From Methanolobus sediminis (lineage in GTDB: Archaea; Halobacteriota; Methanosarcinia; Methanosarcinales; Methanosarcinaceae), in NCBI RefSeq assembly GCF_031312595.1, contig NZ_CP133592.1:1798001-1862000 (forward strand): a stretch of DNA of 64,000 bases, written 5' to 3'. The translations under genes and the position numbers were made by a program. The notes under the pieces were generated by a model that saw nothing but the letters and a program-made list of their open reading frames with translations, did not search any database and had not been told where the DNA came from. Positions 36,393-45,678 of the stretch are shown here, piece by piece. The first letter of the stretch is position 1. Each line of letters starts with the position of its first letter.

Positions 36393-37193
36393 TTATCCTA
36401 CAAAATATGCCAGGATACTGAGAAGTCCCAATGCAATACAGAACTTTGAAAAATCTATCTTTTTGGCCGCTTTTATGAAGAGGTCAATAGTAAGTATTCC
36501 GGTAACAAAAGCAAAGATCAAAGCAACTATTGAATTTGCGGTGATGTCCAGCAGTCCCATGGCTTCCATTCCAACATTTGCAGCCAGTACTGCAGGTATG
36601 CTCATAAGGAAACTAAGTCTCAGTGCCTGTGCTGGTTCAATGTTTCGCAGAATCAGGGTTGAAACCGTGATCCCTGAACGGCTGACGCCCGGCAGAGCTG
36701 AAAATCCCTGTGTGATACCAACAATTACCGCATCCACGATACCTGTCGTTTCCCTGTGAATAGTCCTCTTTGCTGCAGACATCTGGAGCAGACCGGTGAA
36801 TATAAGCAATCCTCCAATGATCGCGGTTGCTAGCCTGCCGGAAAAATCATTACCATTTGTTGCAAAGAGTATTAATGGAAGTCCGATAATTCCGGTTATT
36901 GCAGTTGTTATTAATAAGAATGTGATGATGCTGCTTTTCTTCTCTTCGATATCCCTGCTTTTAACATATTGCGGGATATCTGCGATAATCCTGAGGATGT
37001 CTTTTCTGAAATATACGATTGCAGAGAGCAATGTCCCGGTGTGCAGCCATATAGCTATAGGGAGGGCGTCCGAAAGTGTCTTTCCAAAAAAGTTCAACAT
37101 TACAAGTGTGGTCATGCCTTCACTGCTAATGGGGAGCCATTCTGCTAACCCCTGCACAATTCCTAGTACGATTGCTTCTAAAATTGTTAACAT
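36393..37193 (-). CDS. Undecaprenyl-diphosphatase family membrane protein (UppP/BacA-like)
   Basis: 266 residues, about eight membrane helices. The two BacA signature regions are present: GIVQGLAEWLPISSEGM near the N-terminus (active-site Glu and Ser) and GFSALPGVSRSGIT in the middle (with Arg). In bacteria it dephosphorylates undecaprenyl diphosphate; in archaea the likely substrate is a dolichyl or other polyprenyl diphosphate used in S-layer glycosylation. A TATA box (plus-strand 37217-37226) lies about 25 bases before the ATG, so the transcript is probably leaderless. Confidence 0.88.
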   Translation of the reverse strand: MLTILEAIVLGIVQGLAEWLPISSEGMTTLVMLNFFGKTLSDALPIAIWLHTGTLLSAIVYFRKDILRIIADIPQYVKSRDIEEKKSSIITFLLITTAITGIIGLPLILFATNGNDFSGRLATAIIGGLLIFTGLLQMSAAKRTIHRETTGIVDAVIVGITQGFSALPGVSRSGITVSTLILRNIEPAQALRLSFLMSIPAVLAANVGMEAMGLLDITANSIVALIFAFVTGILTIDLFIKAAKKIDFSKFCIALGLLSILAYFVG

Positions 37194-37371
37194 CCAGTCC
37201 CAATTTTACTTTTTTTGTATATATAAGGGATGGTTATACTTGTGTTTTTTTTCTTTTAAATATTCTTTTATAGCTCATTTGTGAGTAAATATATAAACAA
37301 TTCCAGTAAAGCTTTTATATTTTGTCTCGTATGTGTGTAATAATCATCTATTTGTTTTCAGGAGTTCATCA

Positions 37372-37734
37372 ATGAAAATATGTGTTACAGCAAAAGGTTC
37401 TGATCTGGATGCCTCTGTTGATCATCATTTTGGCAGATGCAAAAACTTTCTGGTAGTAGACTCTGAGACCATGGAATTTCAGTCCATTGGAAATGATCAG
37501 GGCTCCGCATCAGGGGGTGCAGGTGTCCAGGCAGCCCAGCAAGTTATCGGTAAAGGTATCAACGTACTGATAACAGGTAGTGTAGGTCCGAACGCATTCT
37601 CATTACTGGAATCCGAGAACATTGAGATGAAGATAATCTCCGGTGGTTCTGTGAAAGAGGCAATTGAAGCTTACAAATCAGGATCATTGGAGAGTATCGA
37701 TGCTCCGAATTCCGGTGGGAAGCCTGGAAATTGA
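37372..37734 (+). CDS. NifX/NifB-like (dinitrogenase Fe-Mo cofactor domain) protein
   Basis: 120 residues from ATG at 37372 with AGGAG upstream; earlier codons from 37333 precede the ribosome site. It has the Nitro_FeMo-Co fold: MKICVTAKGSDLDASVDHHF, GRCKNFLVVDSET and VLITGSVGPNAFSLLESENI. Proteins of this family bind iron-sulfur or iron-molybdenum cluster precursors. No nif structural genes are in the window. With the neighbouring MinD ATPases it probably belongs to a metallocluster assembly or storage system. Confidence 0.9.
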   Translation: MKICVTAKGSDLDASVDHHFGRCKNFLVVDSETMEFQSIGNDQGSASGGAGVQAAQQVIGKGINVLITGSVGPNAFSLLESENIEMKIISGGSVKEAIEAYKSGSLESIDAPNSGGKPGN

Positions 37735-37794
37735 GCCATATGTTTACAATTTTAATTGATCGATGATCAAATAATCATATCAAAAGAGGTGTGA

Positions 37795-38193
37795 ATGATG
37801 AAATTATGTATACCTTCAATGGGACAAAACGGAATGGAAGACACTGTCGGTCAGCACTTTGGAAAAGTACCTTACTACACATTGTATGATACAGAAACCA
37901 GGGAATCTACAGTAATATCAAATACAAGCGAGCACAACGGTGGTACAGGACTTCCTCCTGAGATCATGGCAAACGAAAATGTCGATATAATGCTCTGCGG
38001 TGGACTTGGAAGAAAAGCTGTCATGATGTTCGAGCAGTATGGTATCGATGTATTTATCGGTGCAACAGGTAGCATTCAGGATGCTGTTGCTGCATGGGAA
38101 GCAAGCAAGCTTTCAAAGGCAACTCAGGATAACTCCTGTGCAGGTCACGGTCATGACCACGACCACAACCATGAGCACGGTCACTGCCACTAA
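37795..38193 (+). CDS. NifX/NifB-like protein with His-rich tail
   Basis: 132 residues of the same Nitro_FeMo-Co fold as the preceding gene (MKLCIPSMGQNGMEDTVGQH, VDIMLCGGLGRKAVMMFEQY). The C-terminus has a metal-binding tail with alternating His and Asp (CAGHGHDHDHNHEHGHCH). The tail suggests binding of Ni, Zn, Fe or Co. ATG at 37795 or 37798 follows AGAGGTGTG. It sits 21 bases before the first ferredoxin-MinD gene, so it is probably in one operon with it. Confidence 0.88.
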   Translation: MMKLCIPSMGQNGMEDTVGQHFGKVPYYTLYDTETRESTVISNTSEHNGGTGLPPEIMANENVDIMLCGGLGRKAVMMFEQYGIDVFIGATGSIQDAVAAWEASKLSKATQDNSCAGHGHDHDHNHEHGHCH

Positions 38194-38214
38194 ACTACAA
38201 TAGGTGTACAGTTC

Positions 38215-39093
38215 ATGAAAATAGCTATCGCAAGTGGCAAAGGTGGTACAGGGAAGACTACAGTTGCTGTGAACTTTGCTCTTGCGATCGGCAATACCCA
38301 GCTCTTTGACTGTGATGTTGAAGAGCCCAATTGCAATCTTTTTCTTGGTTTAGATCTTGATAAACAGGAAGATGTCAGTATTGCTATTCCAGAAATCGAT
38401 TCTGAAAAATGCAGTCTTTGCGGAAGCTGTGCAGAATTCTGTTGTTATAATGCAATAGCAAAACTTCCTCAACGTGTTATGATCTTTCCAAAACTCTGCC
38501 ACGGCTGCGGAGGATGTCAGATCGTCTGTCCTGAAAATGCTATATCAGAAATAAAAAGGCCAATTGGGATAATTGAAAAAGGGGTGCACGCCGGTTCAGG
38601 AATAAGTTTTTTCCAGGGAACCCTTGGAATTGGTGAACCAATGGCGACTCCTGTTATAAGGCGGTTACAGGCACACATCGATGAAAAGGCGGTTGTTGTC
38701 GTCGACTCTCCTCCCGGGACTGCATGTCCTGTAATAGCAACTGTCGGGGAAATGGATTACTGTGTGCTTGTAACTGAGCCCACGCCTTTCGGACTCAACG
38801 ATCTTGTACTTGCTGTAGAAGTTGTAAGGCAACTGAAAGTTCCATTCGGCGTTATCATTAATCGGCATGGCTCTGGATATAATGGCGTAGAGAAATATTG
38901 TTATTCTGAGAATATTCCAATCCTTATGAAAATTCCATATGATCGGAAAATAGCAGTTCTCTATTCGCAAGGAATTCCTTTTGTGCAGCGTATGCCGCAG
39001 TGGAAAGAAAATTTCAGGGCAATGTATCATGAGATTTGTTCCATTTCATCGGAAAACACATTACAAGACTCTTATTCCGGAGTGAGGAATTAA
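38215..39093 (+). CDS. MinD-like ATPase with inserted two-cluster ferredoxin domain (first copy)
   Basis: 292 residues. Deviant Walker A (IASGKGGTGKTTVAVNFALA) at residue 6, a ferredoxin insert at about residues 62-112 with two CxxCxxC...C sets (CSLCGSCAEFCCYNAI and CHGCGGCQIVCPENAI), and Walker B-like VVVVDSPPGTACP. Pairs of such Mrp-like ATPases are common beside NifX and DUF134 genes in methanogens and sulfate reducers; they are thought to insert or transfer metalloclusters. The stop overlaps the next gene's ATG (TAATG). Confidence 0.88.
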   Translation: MKIAIASGKGGTGKTTVAVNFALAIGNTQLFDCDVEEPNCNLFLGLDLDKQEDVSIAIPEIDSEKCSLCGSCAEFCCYNAIAKLPQRVMIFPKLCHGCGGCQIVCPENAISEIKRPIGIIEKGVHAGSGISFFQGTLGIGEPMATPVIRRLQAHIDEKAVVVVDSPPGTACPVIATVGEMDYCVLVTEPTPFGLNDLVLAVEVVRQLKVPFGVIINRHGSGYNGVEKYCYSENIPILMKIPYDRKIAVLYSQGIPFVQRMPQWKENFRAMYHEICSISSENTLQDSYSGVRN

Positions 39094-39986
39094 TGGTAAA
39101 GCAGTTGACCGTGATCAGTGGGAAAGGCGGAACCGGCAAGACTACTTTCACTTCATCGTTTGCCGCCCTTGCAGAAAATGCAGTGATTGCAGATTGTGAT
39201 GTGGATGCTGCCGACATGCATCTGATATTACAACCTGAAATATTTGAGATTCATGATTTCTATGGCCTGGATGTTGCCACTATTGACAAGGAATTGTGTA
39301 CAGATTGTGGAATTTGTGTTTCTTCCTGCAGGTTCGCTGCAATAGGCTCTGGCAAAGTGGTAGATGTATACAAATGTGAGGGATGTGGCGTATGTGAATA
39401 TGTCTGTCCTGCAAATGCTGTCAGCATGATCGCAAAGAAGGCAGGTGAATACTATTGTTCAAACACCAGATTTGGTCCGCTGGTTCATGCAAAACTTGGT
39501 GCTGGTGAAGAGGCCAGTGGCAAACTTGTCTCTGATGTGCGACGTCGTGCTTCTGAGCTCGCAGAACAAAGTGGAAAGGATCTGATAATAATCGATGGTC
39601 CGCCGGGAACAGGATGCGCTGTCATAGCTGCTATCACAGGTGCTGATATGGTACTTGTGGTCACAGAACCTACAAAATCAGGCATTCATGACCTTGAAAG
39701 GGTTGTGCAGGTGGCACGACATTTCAGAATACCTGTTGCAGTCTGCATAAACAAACGCGATATCAACGACAGGCTTTCAGTTTCTATCGGTGAATACTGT
39801 AAAATCAATTATATTCCTGTTATAGGAATGCTTCCGTATGACAATATTGTTATTGAAGCAATGGTGGAAGGAAGATCTGTAGTTGAATATTCTGGTGGGA
39901 AATTCTCAGAAGGGATCAGGTCAGTCTGGGGTAAACTTGAAAATCTTCTGGTTCAGGAAAAAGAAGGTCTTGTTGAATTATTGTGA
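39093..39986 (+). CDS. MinD-like ATPase with inserted two-cluster ferredoxin domain (second copy)
   Basis: 297 residues from ATG at 39093 (MVKQLTVISGKGGTGKTTFT); an earlier ATG at 39036 lies inside the previous gene and is not used. The layout equals that of its neighbour: deviant Walker A, ferredoxin insert (CTDCGICVSSCRFAAI; CEGCGVCEYVCPANAV) and LIIIDGPPGTGCA. The two proteins are diverged paralogues, clearly not a recent duplication, and probably form a heterodimer. A GGAGTGAGG stretch in the end of the first gene acts as its ribosome site. Confidence 0.88.
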   Translation: MVKQLTVISGKGGTGKTTFTSSFAALAENAVIADCDVDAADMHLILQPEIFEIHDFYGLDVATIDKELCTDCGICVSSCRFAAIGSGKVVDVYKCEGCGVCEYVCPANAVSMIAKKAGEYYCSNTRFGPLVHAKLGAGEEASGKLVSDVRRRASELAEQSGKDLIIIDGPPGTGCAVIAAITGADMVLVVTEPTKSGIHDLERVVQVARHFRIPVAVCINKRDINDRLSVSIGEYCKINYIPVIGMLPYDNIVIEAMVEGRSVVEYSGGKFSEGIRSVWGKLENLLVQEKEGLVELL

Positions 39987-40181
39987 TATCATAAGTCAGA
40001 AATAACGATTTTCATTAATCTGTATTGTGTGTTTTTCATCTTCTCATTGTTCTCCCTTTATTTTTCGGTATTTTGAGCAACTGTTCTATTTTTAGCCATG
40101 TATTTATTATCATAATAAACCATGATAAATTCTCGATATATTTTTATTCCATATTGTCACAGTTTTATTTAGGTGAAAATA

Positions 40182-40367
40182 ATGGCCCACTCTGCAAATG
40201 GAAACATGGGCTCCTTTGCCCATATTGTACAGTCTCTTCCTGATTACTCCGAGCTTATCATAGCTCTGCTGATCCTGATATTGCTATTGCTTTCAATGGA
40301 CGAAATTATGCATTTCGTGTATATGGTAAGGGAACTCTTCACTTACAACAGCATGCCTTTTAGCTGA
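40182..40367 (+). CDS. Small single-span membrane protein
   Basis: 61 residues from ATG at 40182 behind AGGTGA. A hydrophilic N-terminus (MAHSANGNMGSFAHIVQSLP) is followed by one very hydrophobic helix (ELIIALLILILLLLSMDEIM) and a short C-terminal tail. Nothing is recognised by family. It is flanked by its own TATA-like region (GATATATTTTTA near 40135) and a terminator hairpin that contains its stop, so it is a monocistronic small gene. It could be a regulatory or accessory subunit of a membrane complex. Confidence 0.65.
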   Translation: MAHSANGNMGSFAHIVQSLPDYSELIIALLILILLLLSMDEIMHFVYMVRELFTYNSMPFS

Positions 40368-40375
40368 AGCTAAAA
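40358..40375 (+). terminator. Hairpin over the stop codon of the small membrane protein gene
   Basis: TTTTAGC (40358-40364), loop TGAA, GCTAAAA (40369-40375). The TGA stop codon (40365-40367) is the loop. It lies between convergent genes. Confidence 0.5.
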
Positions 40376-40401
40376 TAAGATATGTCTTTCAGGAAAGGCA
40401 A

Positions 40402-41811
40402 TTATTTATTCTTAAAAGGTGCCCACGGAAGAACACACATGGGGCATTCCTGTCCAAATCCTGCTGCTGCATAGCCTCTCATTCCTCCTGCAGCATTCAT
40501 TACTTTTTGAAAACCATGTTGGAGTAGCAGGCTGCATCCCATTCCCGATCTCTGTCCGGAACCGCATATAAGGACAGTTTCAGCTTCAGGGTCAAGTTCA
40601 TTATATCTTCCTCTTAATTCATGAACGGGGATGTTCACCGCTCCTTCTATATGGTAATCTTCATATTCGGAAGCTTCCCTGACATCTACTATCGTTGTTT
40701 TCCTTCCTTTGTGTACTCTGTCATTAAGCTCTGGTGCTGATATCTGAGGAACATGCTTTGCAGCGAATCCTTCGGTAACCCATCCGTACAATCCTTCTTC
40801 AAGATACCCTTCTACCTTGTCAAGTCCTACGCGGTGCAGCTGCTGGCATGCATCGAAAGCCTGTGAATAGTTTTCTGAAACCAGCAGTATATTTTTATCA
40901 GGTGAAAGTAGCCATCCTGCATAGGTCGGGAAATTTGAATTAATATCTATATTATAGGAATCCGGGATATGTTGTCCTCCAAATGATTCAAAACTGCGGA
41001 CATCAAGAACTATTGCATCTTTCATTTTATTCTTGAAAGTGGCATTGTTCAGAGCTTCGGGAATGTGCAGTTCCTTTAGCAATTCAGGTCCTTTACGGTT
41101 TATCTCTGTGCACCTGCTAAAATGATCTGGTGCAGAAGGCATGTTATTTGTAAGTGATTCTATGAATTCTTTCCTATCATCTATTAAGAGTGCGTAGTTG
41201 TATTTTCTTTCGTATCCCATTGTGCTGCTTCTCTTTGATGCCATTGCTCTTCCGCAAAGTGAACCAGCACCGTGTGCGGGATATATTTCGCAGAATTCAG
41301 GTAGGTTCAGTAATTTTCCATTTAGTGTGTCATATAATTTTGAAGCAAGTTGTTCAGCTTTTCCGGGAAACAGGTCAGGTCTTCCTACATCTCCTACAAA
41401 CATCGTATCACCACAAAAAACAGCTATGGGCTTTTTTCCTCTGCTTGTATCCGTAACTACGTAGGATATATGTTCCGGTGTATGGCCCGGAGTTTCTATT
41501 ATGTTGAGTCTGATATCCTCTATATCAACAGAATCTCCTTCTGAAAGGGCAGTATGTTCAAAATCACAGTTTGCTTTTCCAGGCGCGTATATTGGCGCCC
41601 CTGTTCTCTTTGCGAGGTCTATGTGCCCTGAAATAAAATCTGCATGCAGGTGTGTTTCAAGGATATGTGTAATTTTCACTCCCAGTTCTCTTGTAATTTC
41701 CAGATAAATATTAATATCTCTTCTTGGATCAATTATCGCACAGGTTTTGTCACCTGCCAGTATGTAAGAGCTATGGGCTATTTTTTCGGTAAATATCTGT
41801 TGTATTAACAT
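40402..41811 (-). CDS. Metallo-beta-lactamase-fold hydrolase with two rhodanese domains
   Basis: 469 residues. The N-terminal MBL domain (about 1-215) has the di-metal motif THLHADFISGH near residue 56 and further His in ETPGHTPEH and YPAHGAG, as in ETHE1-like persulfide dioxygenases. Rhodanese domain 1 (about 265-345) has lost its catalytic Cys (LLVSENYSQAFD). Rhodanese domain 2 (about 365-455) keeps it in ICGSGQRSGMG. The protein probably handles persulfide or polysulfide sulfur; in an anaerobe the dioxygenase reaction itself is doubtful. GGGGAG precedes the ATG. Confidence 0.88.
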   Translation of the reverse strand: MLIQQIFTEKIAHSSYILAGDKTCAIIDPRRDINIYLEITRELGVKITHILETHLHADFISGHIDLAKRTGAPIYAPGKANCDFEHTALSEGDSVDIEDIRLNIIETPGHTPEHISYVVTDTSRGKKPIAVFCGDTMFVGDVGRPDLFPGKAEQLASKLYDTLNGKLLNLPEFCEIYPAHGAGSLCGRAMASKRSSTMGYERKYNYALLIDDRKEFIESLTNNMPSAPDHFSRCTEINRKGPELLKELHIPEALNNATFKNKMKDAIVLDVRSFESFGGQHIPDSYNIDINSNFPTYAGWLLSPDKNILLVSENYSQAFDACQQLHRVGLDKVEGYLEEGLYGWVTEGFAAKHVPQISAPELNDRVHKGRKTTIVDVREASEYEDYHIEGAVNIPVHELRGRYNELDPEAETVLICGSGQRSGMGCSLLLQHGFQKVMNAAGGMRGYAAAGFGQECPMCVLPWAPFKNK

Positions 41812-41952
41812 TTTTAACTCCCCTCTGTTTATCTGGCAGTTTTACTTTAGTATTTTATGCTGTGTTAATGTTTGGTATAAGTGCAAAAAGTATGAGTTAT
41901 TTTTGACTAATTTTCAAAAAGCATATATATCTCTTCGATATTATGGATAAGC

Positions 41953-42375
41953 ATGCAGGAAATTACAGGTCTGGAGCTATCTCCAAAAAAAGTGGAATAT
42001 CTGAAATTCCTCCTTAAAAAGGGTGATCTGGTAAAGACTACAGATATTTCTACAGAACTGAATGTTGATCCTTCTACGTCTACAAAGACAATCAATGATC
42101 TTTCGGAATCAGGGTATGTGGATCACGTTCCTTATAGGGGGGTTCGTCTTACCGAGGTGGGCAGGGAATTTGCAGAATTCTTTGTGAACCGGCACAATAT
42201 ACTGAGTCTGATGTTGAGTCATTATGGTCTTTCTTCGGAAGATGCATGTGCTGAAGTATCCCGCTTTGAGGCTTTTGTTTCAAAGGATGCTATCGACACT
42301 ATCTGTGGTGCAATGGGGCATCCTACTGTAAGCGTTTGTGGGAAGATCAAACATTCTTCATGTAATTTCCATTAA
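41953..42375 (+). CDS. DtxR/MntR-family metal-dependent transcriptional regulator
   Basis: 140 residues. A winged helix lies at about 9-65 (LSPKKVEYLKFLLKKGDLVK; TTDISTELNVDPSTSTKTINDL), followed by a short dimerisation and metal-binding helix domain (LSSEDACAEVSRFEAFVSKD; MGHPTVSVCG) with Cys, Glu and His at the usual ligand places. It lacks the SH3-like third domain of DtxR, as in MntR. It probably represses the znuABC-like genes that follow, in response to Zn or Mn. Confidence 0.85.
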   Translation: MQEITGLELSPKKVEYLKFLLKKGDLVKTTDISTELNVDPSTSTKTINDLSESGYVDHVPYRGVRLTEVGREFAEFFVNRHNILSLMLSHYGLSSEDACAEVSRFEAFVSKDAIDTICGAMGHPTVSVCGKIKHSSCNFH

Positions 42376-42507
42376 TTCGCTTGGTGTGGTTTTTATTCGA
42401 ATGGTTGAAGCAAGGTAATCTTTCTAATTTTTGGAGTATATGCAAACATTTTGGGGATACTTCAAAGATATGCGTAATTCAATATCATTGTAAGGTGGTT
42501 TATTAAA

Positions 42508-43431
42508 ATGAAAAAAATATCAATGTTAATAAGTGCATTTATTTTAATGGGTGTCGTCCTGACAGCCGGTTGTGTAGATGAACAAAGCTCTTCGAGTGCT
42601 AATTCAGGTACTGATTCAGGTACACTAATTGTAGGTGTGACCATTCTTCCTCAACAGGAATTTGTTGAAAAAATTGCAGGTGACAATGTTGAAGTTGTTG
42701 TAATGGTTCCTCCAGGTGCTGATCCTCACTCTTATGAGCCTACTCCAAGCCAGCTAACCGCTCTTAGCAAAGCAAAAATGTATGCAATGGTCGGTTCCGG
42801 TATCACAGTGGAAGATACTATGATGAGCAAGCTTGCAGACCTGAACCCTGATATGCAGATTATAAATTGTTCAGAAGGTATCACTCTCCTTGAAATGGAT
42901 GCCCATGAGCATGAAGGTGAAGAGCACGACGATGGGGAAGAAGGTGGTCTCGATCCGCACATATGGACCTCTCCTGCTAATGTGGAAATAATGGTGGAGA
43001 ACATTTATCAGGGGCTTGTGAAAATCGATCCTGATAATCAGGAAACTTATCTTGCAAACAAGAATGCATATCTTGCAGAGCTTAATGCACTTGATGAGCA
43101 GATACAGACCGCACTTGCAGGAAAAGAAGGAAGCAGTTTCATGGTCTACCATCCTGCATGGGGTTACTTTGCCAATCATTATGGATTAACTGAGGTATCT
43201 GTAGAGATAGAAGGTAAAGAACCAAGTGTAAAGGATATGCAGTCTGTGATCGACCTGGCAAATGAGAAAGGTATCAAGGTTATTTTCGTGCAGTCAGGTT
43301 TTAGTACAGTAAGTGCGGATGCTATAGCAAATGAGATTGGCGGAGAGGTAGTAGAGCTCGATCCGCTGGCAAAAGATTATATAGATAACCTTGCAAAAGT
43401 AGCAGAAGCGTTTGAAAAAGGACTGGCTTAA
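42508..43431 (+). CDS. znuA: Zinc/manganese ABC transporter substrate-binding lipoprotein
   Basis: 307 residues. A signal peptide with lipobox (GVVLTAGC, Cys near 22) precedes a cluster A-I binding protein: VGVTILPQQEFVEKIAGDNV, VPPGADPHSYEPTPSQLTAL (metal His), then an acidic His-rich loop (DAHEHEGEEHDDGEE), LDPHIWTSP (second His) and VYHPAWGYFANHYGL (third His). A Zn preference is likely from the His-rich loop, but Mn is possible. It is the first gene of a binding protein-ATPase-permease operon preceded by a DtxR-type regulator. Confidence 0.92.
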   Translation: MKKISMLISAFILMGVVLTAGCVDEQSSSSANSGTDSGTLIVGVTILPQQEFVEKIAGDNVEVVVMVPPGADPHSYEPTPSQLTALSKAKMYAMVGSGITVEDTMMSKLADLNPDMQIINCSEGITLLEMDAHEHEGEEHDDGEEGGLDPHIWTSPANVEIMVENIYQGLVKIDPDNQETYLANKNAYLAELNALDEQIQTALAGKEGSSFMVYHPAWGYFANHYGLTEVSVEIEGKEPSVKDMQSVIDLANEKGIKVIFVQSGFSTVSADAIANEIGGEVVELDPLAKDYIDNLAKVAEAFEKGLA

Positions 43432-44181
43432 ATGGAAAATGTGATCGATCTTAAGGATGTATGGGTAAGTTATGATGGTGTAAGGGTTCTTGAGTCAGTG
43501 AACCTGACCGTACAGGATAAAGATTTTCTGGCTATCATAGGTCCCAACGGTGGAGGAAAAAGCACTCTGCTGAAAGTCATTCTTGGATTGATCAAACCTG
43601 ATAAAGGTTCAGTTAGCTTATTGGGTGGCAAGCCTGCAAAAACCAGGAGGTATGTGGGTTATGTCCCCCAATATCATTCTTCCAATCTTGATTTTCCCGT
43701 AACTGTATGGGATGTTGTCCTGATGGGGCGTCTGAGTCATAAACGTCCTTTGCAACGATATAATGAAGAAGATCGTAATGCAGCTCTTGAAGCTCTTAAA
43801 ACGGTAGGTATGCTTGATTTTAAAGACAGGCAGATCGGTGAGCTATCAGGCGGTCAGAAACAGAGGGTTTTCATTGCCCGTTCCCTTGTTACGAAACCGA
43901 AACTGTTAATACTAGATGAACCGTCCACTGGTATAGATTCCAGAATGCAGAAGGAGTTCTATGAGCTTCTCAATAAACTGAAATCAGAGATTGCCATTGT
44001 AATGGTTACTCACGATATCAGTGCAGTTTCAGTTTATGTAGATAAGATTGGCTGTCTGAACAGGAAGTTCCATTATCACGATGATAAAGAAATAAGTCCG
44101 CATGATCTGGAAGTATCATATCAGTGTCCTGTAGAACTGATTGCACATGGTGTGCCACACAGGGTACTGAAAGAGCACTGA
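43432..44181 (+). CDS. znuC: Zinc/manganese ABC transporter ATP-binding protein
   Basis: 249 residues, starting directly after the znuA stop. Walker A GPNGGGKSTLLK near residue 36, Q-loop YVPQYHSSNLDFPVTVWDVV, signature LSGGQKQRVFIARSL, Walker B LLILDEPSTGID and H-loop MVTHDISAVSVYVD. The sequence pattern after the Q-loop (DFPVTVWDVVLMGR) is typical of Zn/Mn/Fe chelate transporters of this class. It powers the permease that follows. Confidence 0.92.
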   Translation: MENVIDLKDVWVSYDGVRVLESVNLTVQDKDFLAIIGPNGGGKSTLLKVILGLIKPDKGSVSLLGGKPAKTRRYVGYVPQYHSSNLDFPVTVWDVVLMGRLSHKRPLQRYNEEDRNAALEALKTVGMLDFKDRQIGELSGGQKQRVFIARSLVTKPKLLILDEPSTGIDSRMQKEFYELLNKLKSEIAIVMVTHDISAVSVYVDKIGCLNRKFHYHDDKEISPHDLEVSYQCPVELIAHGVPHRVLKEH

Positions 44182-44191
44182 GGTGAAAACT

Positions 44192-45007
44192 ATGCTTGAA
44201 ATACTCCAGTATGACTTCATGAGGAATGCAATTCTGGCCGCTATTCTTGCCAGCATCGCATGCGGTATAATCGGCGTTTATGTAGTCGTGAAAAAAATAG
44301 TTTTCATCAGCGGTGGTATCACACATGCATCATTCGGTGGAATAGGTATTGGATATTTCCTTGGAATTAATCCGCTATTCGGTCTGATACCGTTCAGTCT
44401 TTTTTCTGCAATAGTAATGGGTCTTGTAAGCAAACGTACAAAAGTGGCCGAAGATACTGCAATAGGAATTTTGTGGTCTCTTGGAATGGCCATTGGTATT
44501 ATTCTGATCTACTGGACCCCGGGCTATGCACCGGATCTAATGACCTATCTTTTTGGTAATATCCTTACAGTTCCAATGTCTGATATATATCTCATGCTGG
44601 GACTTGATGCCGTAATTATATTCGTGGTATATGCTTATTATAAACATTTCATGTCACTTTGTTTTGATGAGGAATTCACAAAGGTTTCAGGACTGTCAGC
44701 AGAGAAACTTTACCTGCTTCTTCTTTGTCTCATCGCACTCACAGTAGTACTTCTGATAAAAGTAGTTGGTATTATCCTGATAATCGCACTTCTGACAATG
44801 CCGGCATCACTTAGCAGGCACTATACCAATAACCTTGGAAAAATGATGTACCTTTCAATCATCTTCGGAGTAATCTTCAGTCTGGCAGGACTCTATCTGT
44901 CATATATTTTTGATGCTCCGTCCGGTGCAACGATAATCCTGGCAATGTCAACAGTCTATATACTCCATTTCCTTTATGACGGCCTTAAACCAAAAATAGC
45001 ATCATGA
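44192..45007 (+). CDS. znuB: Zinc/manganese ABC transporter permease
   Basis: 271 residues from ATG at 44192, behind GAGGTGA that overlaps the znuC stop; a GTG at 44183 lies inside that site. About eight membrane helices and the ABC-3 family pattern are visible (AILASIACGIIGVYVVVKKI, FISGGITHASFGGIGIGYFL, LLTMPASLSRHYTN). It is the channel of the ZnuABC-like importer. It converges on tfuA with a gap of eight bases. Confidence 0.92.
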   Translation: MLEILQYDFMRNAILAAILASIACGIIGVYVVVKKIVFISGGITHASFGGIGIGYFLGINPLFGLIPFSLFSAIVMGLVSKRTKVAEDTAIGILWSLGMAIGIILIYWTPGYAPDLMTYLFGNILTVPMSDIYLMLGLDAVIIFVVYAYYKHFMSLCFDEEFTKVSGLSAEKLYLLLLCLIALTVVLLIKVVGIILIIALLTMPASLSRHYTNNLGKMMYLSIIFGVIFSLAGLYLSYIFDAPSGATIILAMSTVYILHFLYDGLKPKIAS

Positions 45008-45015
45008 AAATATGA

Positions 45016-45678
45016 TCATTCTGAAATGATCTCTTTTATCTTTTCAAGGACAAGAATGGCATCTTCTCTTTTGATGTCACGTTCATTTTCTTTGCAGAAT
45101 TGAAAGAGGCTTTCAGCCTTTTCTTTTGATATAATTCCTTCTTTTTCTGCCGTTCTTGAAATTCCAAAATAGCTTCTTTCCGTGTAATGTGTATTTTTTG
45201 CAAGTTGGATTATGAGCCTGCACTGCTCATCATCAATTATGCCTGCTGAGTTCGCAGCTTTCAATGTTTCTCTGATATTGACCATGGGACTTGAAACCGC
45301 TTCGAATGTGTCCGGGTTTGTAGCAACAGCAACCTCGTCATCATCTTCGATAACTCCATCCCTGTACCACTCGTAAATCGTCCCGACACCCTCCATTCCA
45401 TGAACATCAAGTTCAGATGCCCTCAGAGCTCCCATGCTGCAGCCCCCGATAACAGTAACTCCCTCTTTCATTACGTTTATTATTTCTTTATGGGCTGCAG
45501 CTGCCCTGCTAAAAAAGATGCCGTCTATTATGCCTATAATTTTGTATCCTTCGCTGGCAGCTTTGCCGATGTCTCCTCTGGATATTGGTGGCCAGTATGT
45601 GGCATCAAGGATTTTTGATGCATCTTCATGGCTGATACTTGAACCTGCGAATATAAGGACTTTAGATTTCATACTCAT
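45016..45678 (-). CDS. tfuA: TfuA-like protein, McrA-glycine thioamidation
   Basis: 220 residues of the TfuA family: KVLIFAGSSISHEDASKIL at the N-terminus, YWPPISRGDIGKAASEGYKI, and VIGGCSMGALRASELDVHGM near residue 75, with a helical C-terminus. In Methanosarcina acetivorans TfuA and YcaO are both needed to make the thioglycine of methyl-coenzyme M reductase; TfuA is thought to deliver sulfide to YcaO. The ATG overlaps the ycaO stop (ATGA), so the two are coupled. Confidence 0.93.
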   Translation of the reverse strand: MSMKSKVLIFAGSSISHEDASKILDATYWPPISRGDIGKAASEGYKIIGIIDGIFFSRAAAAHKEIINVMKEGVTVIGGCSMGALRASELDVHGMEGVGTIYEWYRDGVIEDDDEVAVATNPDTFEAVSSPMVNIRETLKAANSAGIIDDEQCRLIIQLAKNTHYTERSYFGISRTAEKEGIISKEKAESLFQFCKENERDIKREDAILVLEKIKEIISE

